A DNA stretch of 64,000 nt from Chloroflexota bacterium (GTDB lineage: Bacteria > Chloroflexota > Anaerolineae > Anaerolineales > Villigracilaceae): the NCBI GenBank assembly GCA_016234555.1, contig JACRBJ010000044.1, positions 86,737 to 150,736 on the forward strand. Reading direction: 5' to 3'. The notes under the pieces were generated by a model. That model saw only the letters and a list, made by a program, of their open reading frames with translations, had not been told where the DNA came from and ran no database searches. Below are positions 1-10,528 of the stretch, one piece after another. The position numbers and the translations under genes were made by a program. The first letter of the stretch is position 1. Each line of letters opens with the position of its first letter.

Positions 1-156
1 AGCCTGGGTGCGTTCCTGTTCTATCTTTCGGATATCATTCTGGCATGGCATAAGTTCGTTGCCCCAATTCAAAACGGACGGATTTACAACATTGGAGCCT
101 ATCACCTCGGGCAAATTGCCCTGATCTCTGGGGTGATCGCGCAGTTTGGAAGCTGA
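1..156 (+). CDS. YhhN family membrane protein (lysoplasmalogenase-like), C-terminal fragment cut by window edge
   Basis: Frame 1 reads ...SLGAFLFYLSDIILAWHKFVAPIQNGRIYNIGAYHLGQIALISGVIAQFGS*, resembling the YhhN C-terminal motif; not in supplied ORF track. Confidence 0.6.
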   Translation, partial: SLGAFLFYLSDIILAWHKFVAPIQNGRIYNIGAYHLGQIALISGVIAQFGS

Positions 157-214
157 AATTTCTTTGCGCAAAGTCAGAGACTTTGCAGTCCCAAAAACTT
201 TGGAAGGAGAATTT

Positions 215-790
215 ATGACCCGCGACGAAGCGTTTGCCCTTGTGCGTGAATTTGTGAAAAACGAAGGACTTGTCCGCCACATGCTATCGGTGGAAACTGC
301 CATGCGATTCTACGCCGAAAAATTCGGTGAGGATGTGGAAACCTGGGGACTGCTCGGACTGCTCCACGACTTTGACTGGGAAATCCACCCGACGCTTGAA
401 CAACACCCGCAAGCTGGTTCCGCCATCCTGCGTGAGCGTGGCGTCAGCGAAGAGATTGTTCAGGATATCCTCAGCCATGCGGACCATACCGGCGTTCCGC
501 GGGACACGCTCCGCAGAAAAGCCATTTCCGCCTGTGACGAAATCACCGGGCTGATCACCGCCGTCGCACTGGTGCGCCCCTCCCGCTCACTGTACGATCT
601 CGAAGCCAGTTCGGTCAAAAAGAAATGGAAGGACAAGGCTTTTGCCGCCGGCACCGACCGCTCCGAAATGGAACACGCCGCGAAGGAGTTTGGCGTGGAG
701 CTATGGGAGCATGTGCAGAACGTCATCCTCGCCATGCGACGGATTGCGCCCGAACTCGACCTGGTGGGGAATATTAATCCGCCGTCGTAG
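215..790 (+). CDS. HD domain-containing protein (predicted phosphohydrolase)
   Basis: ATG at 215 preceded by AGGAGA; HD-type motif LLHDFDWE and a later HADHTG. Confidence 0.75.
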   Translation: MTRDEAFALVREFVKNEGLVRHMLSVETAMRFYAEKFGEDVETWGLLGLLHDFDWEIHPTLEQHPQAGSAILRERGVSEEIVQDILSHADHTGVPRDTLRRKAISACDEITGLITAVALVRPSRSLYDLEASSVKKKWKDKAFAAGTDRSEMEHAAKEFGVELWEHVQNVILAMRRIAPELDLVGNINPPS

Positions 791-804
791 CGGTTCTTAA
801 AGCG

Positions 805-846
805 AAAACGGGCAGCAGACGCAAAGTCCACTGCCCGTTTTGTTTT
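805..846 (+). terminator. Rho-independent terminator
   Basis: AAAACGGGCAG...CTGCCCGTTTT followed by GTTTT. Confidence 0.75.
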
Positions 847-854
847 GCCTGCCG

Positions 855-1463
855 CTAATGGAAGTTGATCACTTCCGCGGTGATCCAGATTGCTGTGGTC
901 TTGCTGGTATCAGTCACACAAAGGACATCGGGAGTCTGCGATGTGGATGGTTTGTTTCCTGTAACCCAGCCATAGCCCCAATAGCAGCCTGCCAAAACCT
1001 GCACCTCAAGTTCCTGATATCTTCCCAAAGTGAAATTGTAGGTTCCACATTCCTTCTTGTCATTTTCCTGTGTCATCCCAAAGGCAAGGGCAACATCGCC
1101 ATCGGATTTGTTGAGGAACTTAATTTTCACCGTAGTTCCCAAAGGCTTGGTTGGCGGGGGTTCGTTACAGGGGTTGGTGGTGGAAGTATCCGGCAAGGTG
1201 GCAACAGGCGCAAGGTCAAGAGTTGGAATTATGAGCGGGGCAATGGTGGAGGCCGGCGTGAGCGTCTCTGTGGGCGTGGGTGGAATGGGCGTTGCGGTGG
1301 CAGTGGGAATCGCCGCCTGAGTCTGGGTGACTGCCATCCACGCATCGGCAATGGCAGTGCCTTGCACATCCACCACCGACAGGGTGGGAGTGGCTTCAGG
1401 TCCGCAGGCGGATAAAGCTCCAATCACTAAAATGGAAATTACAGACAGAATTTTTCTTTTCAT
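855..1463 (-). CDS. Hypothetical lipoprotein with Thr/Pro-rich linker
   Basis: Signal peptide and lipobox LSACG; TPTATATPIPPTPTET linker. Confidence 0.65.
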   Translation of the reverse strand: MKRKILSVISILVIGALSACGPEATPTLSVVDVQGTAIADAWMAVTQTQAAIPTATATPIPPTPTETLTPASTIAPLIIPTLDLAPVATLPDTSTTNPCNEPPPTKPLGTTVKIKFLNKSDGDVALAFGMTQENDKKECGTYNFTLGRYQELEVQVLAGCYWGYGWVTGNKPSTSQTPDVLCVTDTSKTTAIWITAEVINFH

Positions 1464-1499
1464 ATATTTTTCTCCATTTGAAACATCGAACTGCCCGGC

Positions 1500-3080
1500 T
1501 TAGTCACCCGTGTAAACCCATATCCAAAAACGGTCCGGACCAACGATATCGACGCGTGTGTAATTTTTCTCGATAAAGGCGATCAAATCCCGCAGGGGTG
1601 TGTTTTTCCACAGGTCCGAGTCCAACGCAGCCAGGTTTTTATCCCTCGCCGCGTCGATGATCATGGGCTTCTTCCGGGTGATGTCGAGAAGCAGTTCGTT
1701 GGCGATCTCCGGGGAAACATAATTGGGAACGCCGAAGGCATAAGTATACACAAAACGGGAGGGCGATTCCCTCTCGGTGAGAAAATTATAAACGCTCTCA
1801 TTTCCCCAAATGAGGACATAATCGCCGGGCTGGGTATGGTTCAAAATATAGTCCACGTACACACCCTGTTCGACGGAGGAATGGTTCGGCGCAGGAAGCG
1901 ACTTCTGCGTCCAAACCGTTTTGACCAACGCTTTGAGCTTTGGCAGCCTGCCGAAAGTGGGTTGCCAGCCGAAGGAGAGAATCAACCCGATGGTTAGAAT
2001 CAGGCTGAGGGTCCGCCGATGGCTTTCAGCGCGGAGCAATTTCCCGCCCCAAAGCTGAATCGAGAAAATCAGGAAACCCGTCAACATCGCCAGCACGGGA
2101 AGCCAGGCGATGTAGTAGTGCATGTATCTCCTGCCCGAAAGCAGGGACAGGTAAAGCTGGATGGGGATCATGACCAGCGCAAGCAGGGCAGAGCGGCTTG
2201 CAATATCCGCGCCCATGCTGCCGCGCCGCCAAGCTTCAAAAAGATAAAGCAAGGCTCCCGCCACCCCGGCAAGGCTCAAAGCGACCAGGACAGGCATCAG
2301 GTCATATCCCTTTGTAATTCCCTCCCATGAGAATGTCTGGAGTTTTGAGTAATGATAGTTGAAGACGAAGACCTGGTCGAATAAATCGTAGAGCGCATGG
2401 TTGGCGGCGAAATAAACGGCGACGAAGAAAAAGACAACTCCAGCACCAGCCACCGCAGCGGCAATCCGCTTGAAAGTTTGGAGCCGCTCTTTTTGGAAGA
2501 GCAGGTCGGCGACGAGAATCAACCCGATGGCGAGATGCACACCGACGTTGTTGGGTCGCAGCGAGAAAGTCAGCGCCGCCATCACCCCGATCAAAAATTC
2601 GTTCCACCAGCCTTTCGAGTTCCGCGCGCGGAGGAAGAACCAAATCGCCGCGAACTGAAAGAGCAGGGAGTACTCCTCGACCGAGTTGCCGTGATCCACT
2701 ACATCGGGAAAAGCCGCCAGCCAGAGGATGGTGGTCGAAAGGGCGGTTAGCGAATCGAATGCAGTCCGCATGGCGAGGAAGCCAGCCACTGCCGCCAGAA
2801 AGAGAAAGACGACTTCGAGGAACCAGACGCCCCACACCGAGTCGGTCAGCCACAAGCCGAGGGCGTTGATGTAATACACGAGCGGACCTTTGTGATCCCA
2901 CACGTCGCGATAGGGAATGCCGCTGTCGAGGATTTGCTGTCCAACGTAGAGGTACACGCCCTGGTCTCGCGCCGGGACAGGTTCGTACAACGGGGCAACT
3001 GGCGACAGGACGACAAGGACGACCAGCAGGAGGAGGAAAAGTTGCAGGGTCAGTCCAGCCGTGTTACGAGAGAACTTCAT
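1500..3080 (-). CDS. Polytopic membrane protein, GT39/PMT-like glycosyltransferase
   Basis: Multiple TM helices; N-terminal DQGVYLYVGQQILDSGIPYRDVWDHKGPLVYYINALG typical of GT39/GT-C proteins. Confidence 0.7.
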   Translation of the reverse strand: MKFSRNTAGLTLQLFLLLLVVLVVLSPVAPLYEPVPARDQGVYLYVGQQILDSGIPYRDVWDHKGPLVYYINALGLWLTDSVWGVWFLEVVFLFLAAVAGFLAMRTAFDSLTALSTTILWLAAFPDVVDHGNSVEEYSLLFQFAAIWFFLRARNSKGWWNEFLIGVMAALTFSLRPNNVGVHLAIGLILVADLLFQKERLQTFKRIAAAVAGAGVVFFFVAVYFAANHALYDLFDQVFVFNYHYSKLQTFSWEGITKGYDLMPVLVALSLAGVAGALLYLFEAWRRGSMGADIASRSALLALVMIPIQLYLSLLSGRRYMHYYIAWLPVLAMLTGFLIFSIQLWGGKLLRAESHRRTLSLILTIGLILSFGWQPTFGRLPKLKALVKTVWTQKSLPAPNHSSVEQGVYVDYILNHTQPGDYVLIWGNESVYNFLTERESPSRFVYTYAFGVPNYVSPEIANELLLDITRKKPMIIDAARDKNLAALDSDLWKNTPLRDLIAFIEKNYTRVDIVGPDRFWIWVYTGD

Positions 3081-3177
3081 AAATCTGAACGCTCTTCTTC
3101 TTGCAAAGTTACCGCCTCTAACTCAACACAACCAAGCAATATGACAAACAAAAAACCTAGTTGCAGTACGGATATGT

Positions 3178-3789
3178 TTATTTGGTTCCATAGATTTCTC
3201 CAGGATTAAATAATGCCCCTTCGCCCTTTATGAATCCCACAGGCAGGTAAACCTGCCTTGCCACGACGTAAATTGTATTATTGTCTTCCCAGCGAACAAG
3301 AACATTTGTAGAAAAGTCGCAGTGACGGGGAACATCATTATATAGACCTAAATCCCTTTGTAAAAACGGAAAACTTTTATGCCGCACAGTTATCTCAATG
3401 TGATCAAAACCTGTAATGTGCGCAGAGGTAAATGAACAATAAACTTCAACAAACCTTGTACCGTCTGGCGATGTCGCCATCTGAACTGGAGCTTGAAGTG
3501 AGTGATAGCGATGCAACGGAATGCTCGCAAGCCCCATAAGAAGAGACATTAGGCAAGTCAAGACAATTAATATGCGTTTAATGCCAGTTAAATAACGCAG
3601 CATGAAAAAAATCGCCACACTTGAGCACAATACTAAAATTGAATACAAGAATGATGTCAGGTCATCGTACCAGGAATAGTCAGTAAGTACGCCGATCCAA
3701 AAGAAGAAAAGAACAGCAATGTTGAAGCTAAGAAAAAATTCCCATTTGCCGTTATTTTGATTTGACGGCAAGGCTTGTTTTTGCATCAT
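3178..3789 (-). CDS. Hypothetical membrane protein
   Basis: ORF with several TM segments; likely start at MMQKQALPSN rather than the upstream Met. Confidence 0.45.
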   Translation of the reverse strand: MMQKQALPSNQNNGKWEFFLSFNIAVLFFFWIGVLTDYSWYDDLTSFLYSILVLCSSVAIFFMLRYLTGIKRILIVLTCLMSLLMGLASIPLHRYHSLQAPVQMATSPDGTRFVEVYCSFTSAHITGFDHIEITVRHKSFPFLQRDLGLYNDVPRHCDFSTNVLVRWEDNNTIYVVARQVYLPVGFIKGEGALFNPGEIYGTK

Positions 3790-4241
3790 TACCTCTTCCA
3801 ATTCAACATAATCAGCCCAATGAGACAGACAAAAATCCCGGCGATGTTGACCCACGAGATTTTGTCCCTGAAGAAAAAGATCGCCACGGGGAGCAGAATC
3901 AGCGAAGCCACCACGTTGGTCAGCACGGCGGCGATGCCGAGATGCCAGCCGGCGCGGTAAACGAGCAAAAAGCCGAACTCGATGCCGACGATAGCGATGG
4001 CGAGTCCGATGCTTGCCCAGTTGAGTTGTTTGAGTTCGGCTGTGATTCCATTTTTGATGGGGAAGAAAACGAAGGTAAACAAAACCACGACGAAGGCGAC
4101 GGCATACGTCACTAGCAGGGAGACGGTGAAGTTCACGTTCGACGGCGTGCTTTTGGCGACGAAATGATAGAGCGCGCTGGAACAGATGGCGAGGGTGATG
4201 GAGAAGTAGAAGAGGAACATGGAGTTAGTTTTAAGTCGCAT
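3789..4241 (-). CDS. Small EamA/DMT-type transporter
   Basis: Four TM helices; C-terminal FFFRDKISWVNIAGIFVCLIGLIMLNWKR typical of EamA/DMT proteins. Confidence 0.65.
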   Translation of the reverse strand: MRLKTNSMFLFYFSITLAICSSALYHFVAKSTPSNVNFTVSLLVTYAVAFVVVLFTFVFFPIKNGITAELKQLNWASIGLAIAIVGIEFGFLLVYRAGWHLGIAAVLTNVVASLILLPVAIFFFRDKISWVNIAGIFVCLIGLIMLNWKR

Positions 4242-4264
4242 GGTCAAATAGTCGAATAGTTTTT

Positions 4265-4295
4265 GCTCTATCGGGGGCTAAGCCCCCGATAGAGC
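4265..4295. repeat. Perfect palindromic hairpin element
   Basis: GCTCTATCGGGGGC-TAA-GCCCCCGATAGAGC, 14-bp perfect arms. Confidence 0.7.
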
Positions 4296-4301
4296 GGGAA
4301 T

Positions 4302-5741
4302 TTAGGAATTCAACACCTTCAAAATAAACTCCGCCGTGCGCTTGCCGGAAGTGGCGTCGGTGAAAGTGACCTCGTCCTCGACGAACTTGCGGCGTTCGGC
4401 GGAGTCGATGGTTCGGTCTTTCAGGTACATATTGAGCGCGTCGCGCAACTCAGCCTCATTGCTCGCAACCCGTCCCGCTTTTGCTTCTCTAAACCTCTTA
4501 TGCGTGGGCCAGTCGCCGATCTCTTTCAGCGAGAGCGAGAACTTCCCTTTTTTGTTCCAGCCGCCGGGGACGTCGATGGTCGCCGCGATCATCGGTGTGT
4601 CGTGGACGGCGGTCTCGACCAGCATCGTCGAGTAGACCGTCACCAGCACATCGGAGTAAGCCATCATCGAGGACTTCTCGTCCATGTCTTCGCCGCCGTA
4701 GTAGCCGAGCGACCCGCCCAACGCCACAGGCTGGACGACATGCACATGCGGATACTTTTTCTCCAAATCGAACACTCGTTGGCGTTCCTCTGCAAAAATC
4801 TTCGGCTTGTCCTGGAAGTGACTGGGATGCAGGCGGATCAATAACTGCGAGGGCTCGGCAAGTGAATCTGACGAAACCAGTTTTGCCAGCGCTTCGATAT
4901 TCGGGAAGTTCGGCGCAAAGTGGACAAAACTGCTGGCGTACGAAATCAACTTGCGGTTCGGGTCGAGACCGTGCAGTTTGAAATACTCGTCGCGCGGCAT
5001 GAGCCATTGCTTGCGGAAATATCCGTCATACGAGGGGATGCCGCCGATGTTCACCTGCTCAGGTTTCCAATCCGAGCCGTAGACCAGTTCATCCTTTTGC
5101 AGTTGAGACCAGCATGTCGCCCATTGGACATCTGCGCCGGGGACGTTGTAACTCGACGAGTTGTCCCAGCCGACAATGACGGCCATGTTCGGGATTCCGC
5201 GTCGGGCGGATTCACGCAGCAGGTAGCGGTCCATGCGCCAGCCCGGAGTAGAGGCGATGACTAGGTCGGGCTGGTACTTGTCAAAGAGATCGGAATAGAA
5301 GCCGGGGGTGAAGCGGTTTTGAATCTGCACCAGCAGTTTGCGCGCCCACGAAAAATTCCGCAGGAGGAGAATCATCAACGCGGAGGGAATCCAAATCCCC
5401 AGGCGGAACTTCCAACCGTTCTCCGCCCAGACCTCCCAAATGTGACTGTCCATCGCTTCGGTGTTGATGCGGCGCGACCCACCCACGCGGCGCAGATAGA
5501 TGAGCAACGATTGCAAGCGCGGATTGACTTTTTTGGCGTAGTCGTTGGCTTGTTTCAGGCGCAAGCCTTCGAAGGTGAGACCCGGTCGCGCAAAACGCTG
5601 GGCGATTTTTTCTTTGGTTTCGTCGTCGGTGAGGACGACAACTTCGACACCCGCGTCCAACAGGGTTGGGACGACGTCGCTTTGCAGAAAATAGATGATT
5701 GCCATGCCGTGGTCGGCGGAGATGAAGATGCGTTTTGTCAT
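4302..5741 (-). CDS. Capsule/CDP-glycerol-type glycosyltransferase-like protein
   Basis: GT-B-like: ISADHGMAIIYFLQSD..., IRLHPSHF, SDVLVTVYSTMLVETAVHDTP. Confidence 0.5.
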   Translation of the reverse strand: MTKRIFISADHGMAIIYFLQSDVVPTLLDAGVEVVVLTDDETKEKIAQRFARPGLTFEGLRLKQANDYAKKVNPRLQSLLIYLRRVGGSRRINTEAMDSHIWEVWAENGWKFRLGIWIPSALMILLLRNFSWARKLLVQIQNRFTPGFYSDLFDKYQPDLVIASTPGWRMDRYLLRESARRGIPNMAVIVGWDNSSSYNVPGADVQWATCWSQLQKDELVYGSDWKPEQVNIGGIPSYDGYFRKQWLMPRDEYFKLHGLDPNRKLISYASSFVHFAPNFPNIEALAKLVSSDSLAEPSQLLIRLHPSHFQDKPKIFAEERQRVFDLEKKYPHVHVVQPVALGGSLGYYGGEDMDEKSSMMAYSDVLVTVYSTMLVETAVHDTPMIAATIDVPGGWNKKGKFSLSLKEIGDWPTHKRFREAKAGRVASNEAELRDALNMYLKDRTIDSAERRKFVEDEVTFTDATSGKRTAEFILKVLNS

Positions 5742-5789
5742 GTAGAATGGTTAGATAGTTACTTTCTTTGGATTGATCGCATCACTATT

Positions 5790-7721
5790 TTATCGTCGCC
5801 CCTTTATTTGTGCGATGTATAAGGAGGTTCCAATTTCTTTACCGAAAATTTTCAATTGTTCTTTCATTTCAGTGGAATACCCTAACTCATTCAGGCGCGG
5901 ACCTAGCATTAATGCTCCAATAAAATCCAACTTTTGCCCACGCGGCACTATCAACGGGACAATAATTGAACAGATTGAATCCGCGCCTTGAATAACGAGT
6001 TCGCCTTTTTCCAAATCTGAAAGTGTCTGTTTTTTTATAACGATCCTGGGGGGCTTTTTATCTGTTGACACAGTCTCGACGCGCCGAAGCTTTCCTTTCC
6101 CGTTTTTCATAAAAGCGGATGCGTGAGCAACTCCCATTTGCTCGACGGCCCGCGCAGCCAAAATTTTCAAGAGCACGGACGAGGTGAAGTAACCTCGCAA
6201 CTCAGGAGTGAATTCAATAAATGTCTCCTTAAAGTTCAATCTATCAGGTGGGAAACTCTTATCCGCAAGCCTTTGCAGCCATATCCACATTGGTTTATAA
6301 GTAACCACAATCAAGAATATGGAGATGGGTATGATTAGAAAAGCATCTTGATTAGTTAATCCCGACCCAATAGTTTGATCGATAAACACTAAAGTCAACA
6401 AGCATATTATCCCTGCTGTGATTATCAAGCCACCATAGGTTAGGGCGCGATTAATAAACATATCCACATCCCATAAGCGATAATGGCGCAGGGCAGCCAC
6501 CATTACAAGAATAAACGCCACCCACGCAAGAAAAAACAACCAGTCTGCCATAGATCTAATTACAACGACTGGCTGAACATAAAGGGAATAGTAATATCCC
6601 TGAAATATATTCAAGACCACTACAAACGGGATGGACACGACAAAACCGAAGGCAAGCCATTTTATTTGTTGTCGCTCAACAGAAGTAAAAGTATTGCGGT
6701 AGCGATATGCAACAACACCAATGACCAAAAATAAAGACAATGTCCCAATATGGCTAAGTACTGGATAATGCAAGTTTGTAACCCAGCCCCTAAGCGGGGA
6801 ACTAAACAGATGGAGCTTATCAATAAATTTCTTTGAAGCTCCCAAATAAACGAGCCACCTGTCCCAATTCAGTATCATGGGCGCTCCGAAAAAGAATAAC
6901 ATGAGCCGTCTCCACCCGACAACCGAAAAGAACTTACGCCAACCGTACGCAATAATACCCGCAACGATTAAATAGAGTTCAAGACGATGCTGATAGAATA
7001 TCCAATAAGGGATATGCACTGATATACCCCACATCACCGCAAGGTGTAGAACATTGCACGACAGAAAAAGAAGCAACCAAGACCAGCTTGGACGCAATCG
7101 TCCGTTCGGGAAAAGAATAAAGAGCAATATTGCTCCTGCAGAAAGGTATGAATGGGATAAAAACGGCAAAGGATCCGGAACCCGTAGCACGGAAGAATTT
7201 GCAACTGCGCCTACGACAAAAAACGCCAGCCATACATTGGATCGAAACCAAACGGCTATTAAGCCAAACAGTGCAGGAAAAGAAAAGAACATGCAAAGTA
7301 ACGCAATATCAAAATACATATGCGCGCGGGGAGATAATTCAAGAATCCTTGATGGCCAGGGAATGGAAGGATACCTTCTTCGGATCAGTGTTACCTCTCG
7401 CATCGGGAGATCGCCACTCTTCACCAACAGAGTGACAGGTGTGCCGACTTCACCTTCGGTCAACACTTCTGGATTCAACACTACATCTCCCCAGACTAAG
7501 CCTTTTTCAGACGCTTCGTCCGTGACAAACTGAACCATTAATTCACCAGTGTCTGATTTGTAATACCCATCAAGGTATTGAACATTCCCCTGCTTCAACC
7601 TGTGAATTTGTTGCGGTAAATACTGCAGATGGAGGATGCATACGAACAAGATGAAGGATAGCCCAAGGACGCGCAGGACTGTAGCCCAAATTACATTTTC
7701 GCGATAAGTAAAAGTAGACAT
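5790..7721 (-). CDS. Large membrane sensor-like protein with C-terminal GAF-like region and no kinase domain
   Basis: Multi-TM N-terminal half with a PDZ-like extracytoplasmic segment; soluble C-terminal region resembles GAF; no H-box or ATPase motifs. Confidence 0.45.
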   Translation of the reverse strand: MSTFTYRENVIWATVLRVLGLSFILFVCILHLQYLPQQIHRLKQGNVQYLDGYYKSDTGELMVQFVTDEASEKGLVWGDVVLNPEVLTEGEVGTPVTLLVKSGDLPMREVTLIRRRYPSIPWPSRILELSPRAHMYFDIALLCMFFSFPALFGLIAVWFRSNVWLAFFVVGAVANSSVLRVPDPLPFLSHSYLSAGAILLFILFPNGRLRPSWSWLLLFLSCNVLHLAVMWGISVHIPYWIFYQHRLELYLIVAGIIAYGWRKFFSVVGWRRLMLFFFGAPMILNWDRWLVYLGASKKFIDKLHLFSSPLRGWVTNLHYPVLSHIGTLSLFLVIGVVAYRYRNTFTSVERQQIKWLAFGFVVSIPFVVVLNIFQGYYYSLYVQPVVVIRSMADWLFFLAWVAFILVMVAALRHYRLWDVDMFINRALTYGGLIITAGIICLLTLVFIDQTIGSGLTNQDAFLIIPISIFLIVVTYKPMWIWLQRLADKSFPPDRLNFKETFIEFTPELRGYFTSSVLLKILAARAVEQMGVAHASAFMKNGKGKLRRVETVSTDKKPPRIVIKKQTLSDLEKGELVIQGADSICSIIVPLIVPRGQKLDFIGALMLGPRLNELGYSTEMKEQLKIFGKEIGTSLYIAQIKGRR

Positions 7722-7942
7722 TGGTTCTCTCTAAATTGAAATAACAACGAAATGTTGCCTTTATATAATGGCGGGAGCGCGAGTCACAGGATGTGAGTCT
7801 CGCTTCAGCAAGAGGTGAGAAGAATAACAGTATCAAGGGAGAATGAAAGTTATGGCTTCATAGTAGGGTTTGGCGGGTGTTACATAATCCCAGTTTCAAG
7901 TTGCTCTTTCGCAGGTTTGGTTGATTCTGCTTCGATGGGGCA

Positions 7943-7967
7943 AGCGCGGGGATGAAATCCCCGCGCT
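7943..7967. repeat. Palindromic hairpin element
   Basis: AGCGCGGGGAT-GAA-ATCCCCGCGCT, 11-bp perfect arms. Confidence 0.65.
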
Positions 7968-8044
7968 CAATGACAAAGCCCTGCGGGCTGAATGGCTCGA
8001 AGCCCCCGTATTTTAGCACGTTGGGTTTGCCCCCGTGTTTTTCG

Positions 8045-8740
8045 TTACGGCGCACAACTCACAGGGACATTGACCTGCCTGATGAGTTCGGTCGGTTCGA
8101 GGACATGCAGCCTGATCCAGTAGTCGTTGGGAGCGCCGATCTGGTAGTAATCGTTGATGACCTGCGTCCCCGCGCCTTCAAAGACCATGATGGCTTTTTC
8201 AGACGAGACGCCCGTGCTGGCTTCCCATTTCCAAGTGACGAAGGTAGGACCATCGGTGGTGATTTCGGCTTCGAGGAAAATCGTCTGCGGGAACTGGCTG
8301 CAACCGACCACGATGCGGTCTGGTTCGGCGCGCAGGGTGGCATTGGTCACACTGACGGGGGGAGCTGGCGCCACCGGCAGCTGAGTCGCCGTCCCCAGGA
8401 GTTCGGTCACACCCGCGGAGACCCAGCAATAACCGTTCGGGTTGCCGGGGTCGCGGATGTACCACCAGCTAAAAGCGTCGTTCCTGCCAACCACCCGCGC
8501 AGACTCTCCCTGCTCCAATTCGTTGACCAGTTCATAGACGGTGCCCGGCCCATATCTGCAATTGACCAGTTCACCTGTCACCCGCAAATCAAGCTGTACC
8601 GGCGTGGCGGTGAAAGTGGGCAAAGGGACGGGCGTGGCGAACAGAGTCGCGGTGGCTGTGGCGGTGGGGACCGGCGTTGTCCCGGCGCAGGCTGACAGAA
8701 AAACGGAAACAAGTCCTGTGAACAGGACGCGGCAATTCAT
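8045..8740 (-). CDS. SH3 domain-containing lipoprotein
   Basis: Lipobox LSACAG; SH3-like VNCRYGPGTVYELVNELEQGESARVVGRNDAFSWWYIRDPGNPNGYCWVS. Confidence 0.7.
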   Translation of the reverse strand: MNCRVLFTGLVSVFLSACAGTTPVPTATATATLFATPVPLPTFTATPVQLDLRVTGELVNCRYGPGTVYELVNELEQGESARVVGRNDAFSWWYIRDPGNPNGYCWVSAGVTELLGTATQLPVAPAPPVSVTNATLRAEPDRIVVGCSQFPQTIFLEAEITTDGPTFVTWKWEASTGVSSEKAIMVFEGAGTQVINDYYQIGAPNDYWIRLHVLEPTELIRQVNVPVSCAP

Positions 8741-8996
8741 TCTTCCTCCTTGGAAATTCACACCCGGCGGGTTGTCGGCTCAATCCCGTGGGCGGCAAAA
8801 TGAAAAAATCTCCTAATTCATATTACTACAACAACGAAGGCGCTTGTTTGTTACGTTTTGCAGATGGTACCTGTGGGTGATATGTCCCTGTCTCCGGGTA
8901 TAATCCGCGAACAGGAATACGGTTGTCTAAACTTCATCCAGCCTTCCTGTCCAGATTTGGGGACTTGTTCTTTGGAAATGGGATGGCGGAAGAAAC

Positions 8997-9344
8997 GTGG
9001 AGCACATGCAAAACTTTACCGATGTAAAACTTGAGATATTTGTCCCGCAGGAATATGCGCTGAAAATCCGCGACGAGCTGGCGAAGATTGGCGTCGGGCG
9101 GATCGGGAACTACGACCACTGCATGGCCATGTATCCCGTGCAGGGATCGTACCGTCCCTTGGAGGGGGCAAATCCGTTCGCGGGGACGGTGGGTGTGGTC
9201 AGCGAAGGGACGGAATACAAGATGGAAATCAATTGCAGGCGGGAATTGGTTGAGGAGGCGATCAAGGTCATCAAAAGCGTCCATCCCTATGAAGAGCCGT
9301 TGATCAATGTCATTCCGCTGGCGAATCACCTGTTTGTAAAATGA
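8997..9344 (+). CDS. NIF3-like/YqfO C-terminal-type domain protein
   Basis: KLEIFVPQEYALKIRDELAKIGVGRIGNYDHC...HPYEEPLINVIPL. Confidence 0.7.
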   Translation: MEHMQNFTDVKLEIFVPQEYALKIRDELAKIGVGRIGNYDHCMAMYPVQGSYRPLEGANPFAGTVGVVSEGTEYKMEINCRRELVEEAIKVIKSVHPYEEPLINVIPLANHLFVK

Positions 9345-10393
9345 AATCATCAACCCTTCCCTTCATTTTACAAGCCCTGCTCGCCGCGCTATTTTTCGGG
9401 GCAAGTGCACCCATTGCAAAGTTTTTGCTGGGCGACAATATCGCGCCGATCTACCTCGCAGCATTTTTGTATCTCGGCAGTGGCACAGGGACTTTTCTCG
9501 TCAGGTTGACTCAGCGGATGCGGGCAAAGCAAGCGGAAGCGGACATCAAAAGGCCAGATGTCAAATGGCTGGCGGGTGCGATCATCTCTGGCGGAATCCT
9601 TGCGCCGATCATTTTGATGGTCAGCCTGCAAAACACACCTGCATCCACGGCTTCGTTGTTGTTGAATTTTGAAGGCGTGGGGACAACATTGATTGCTCTG
9701 CTGTTTTTCAAGGAAGCCATCAGCCGCCGCGCGTGGACTGCGATTCTGGTCATCACGCTGGCAAGCATTTTCCTCTCCGCCAATTTTGAAGGCGGGTTTG
9801 GATTCTCGCTCGGTGCCCTGGGGATCATCCTTGCCTGTGTCCTTTGGGGATTGGACAATAACTTCACGCGCAACATCTCTGGCAAGGACCCGCTTGCCAT
9901 CGTGGCATGGAAGGGATTGGTTGCAGGCACATTCTCGTTCTTCCTCGCGCTGTTTCTTGGTAACGCACTTCCATCTGCTCCAACCATTCTCTACACATTA
10001 CTTTTGGGATTTATCAGCTATGGCTTGAGCACCATGCTGTTCATCCGTTCCATGCGCGGACTTGGCGCGGCGCGCACCAGCGCGTTGTATGGCACGGCTC
10101 CGCTGGCGGGCGTGCTGTTGTCAATTGTCATCTTTGGGGAGTTTCCCTCTTTCCTGTTCATCATCGCCGCGATCTTGATGATCGGCGGCGCGTTGTTGCT
10201 TATCAATGAAGAGCATTCACACACGCACGTGCATACTGCAATGATCCACGAGCATAGCCATTCACACGAAGACCCATCTCATGCACATGCCGACGTGGAT
10301 GAAGTCCACTCGCACGAGCACAAACATCCCGCTGAGGAACATGAACACGACCACATGCCCGATATTCATCACAGACATGGGCATGAGGAGTAG
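9341..10393 (+). CDS. EamA/DMT-family transporter with long His-rich C-terminal tail
   Basis: Ten-TM EamA pattern with two halves; tail EEHSHTHVHTAMIHEHSHSHEDPSHAHADVDEVHSHEHKHPAEEHEHDHMPDIHHRHGHEE. Confidence 0.8.
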   Translation: MKSSTLPFILQALLAALFFGASAPIAKFLLGDNIAPIYLAAFLYLGSGTGTFLVRLTQRMRAKQAEADIKRPDVKWLAGAIISGGILAPIILMVSLQNTPASTASLLLNFEGVGTTLIALLFFKEAISRRAWTAILVITLASIFLSANFEGGFGFSLGALGIILACVLWGLDNNFTRNISGKDPLAIVAWKGLVAGTFSFFLALFLGNALPSAPTILYTLLLGFISYGLSTMLFIRSMRGLGAARTSALYGTAPLAGVLLSIVIFGEFPSFLFIIAAILMIGGALLLINEEHSHTHVHTAMIHEHSHSHEDPSHAHADVDEVHSHEHKHPAEEHEHDHMPDIHHRHGHEE

Positions 10394-10528
10394 TCATCTA
10401 GAAACAGCAACCAACCTCACCCATTGTCAAGAAGAAATGCTGAGGCATGGAACAAAGTGATTGAACGGGATTCGCTCCCAGCGTGCAGCCAGAGTCCCGA
10501 TCAAGAGAGTCGAATAGTCTGATGGTCG

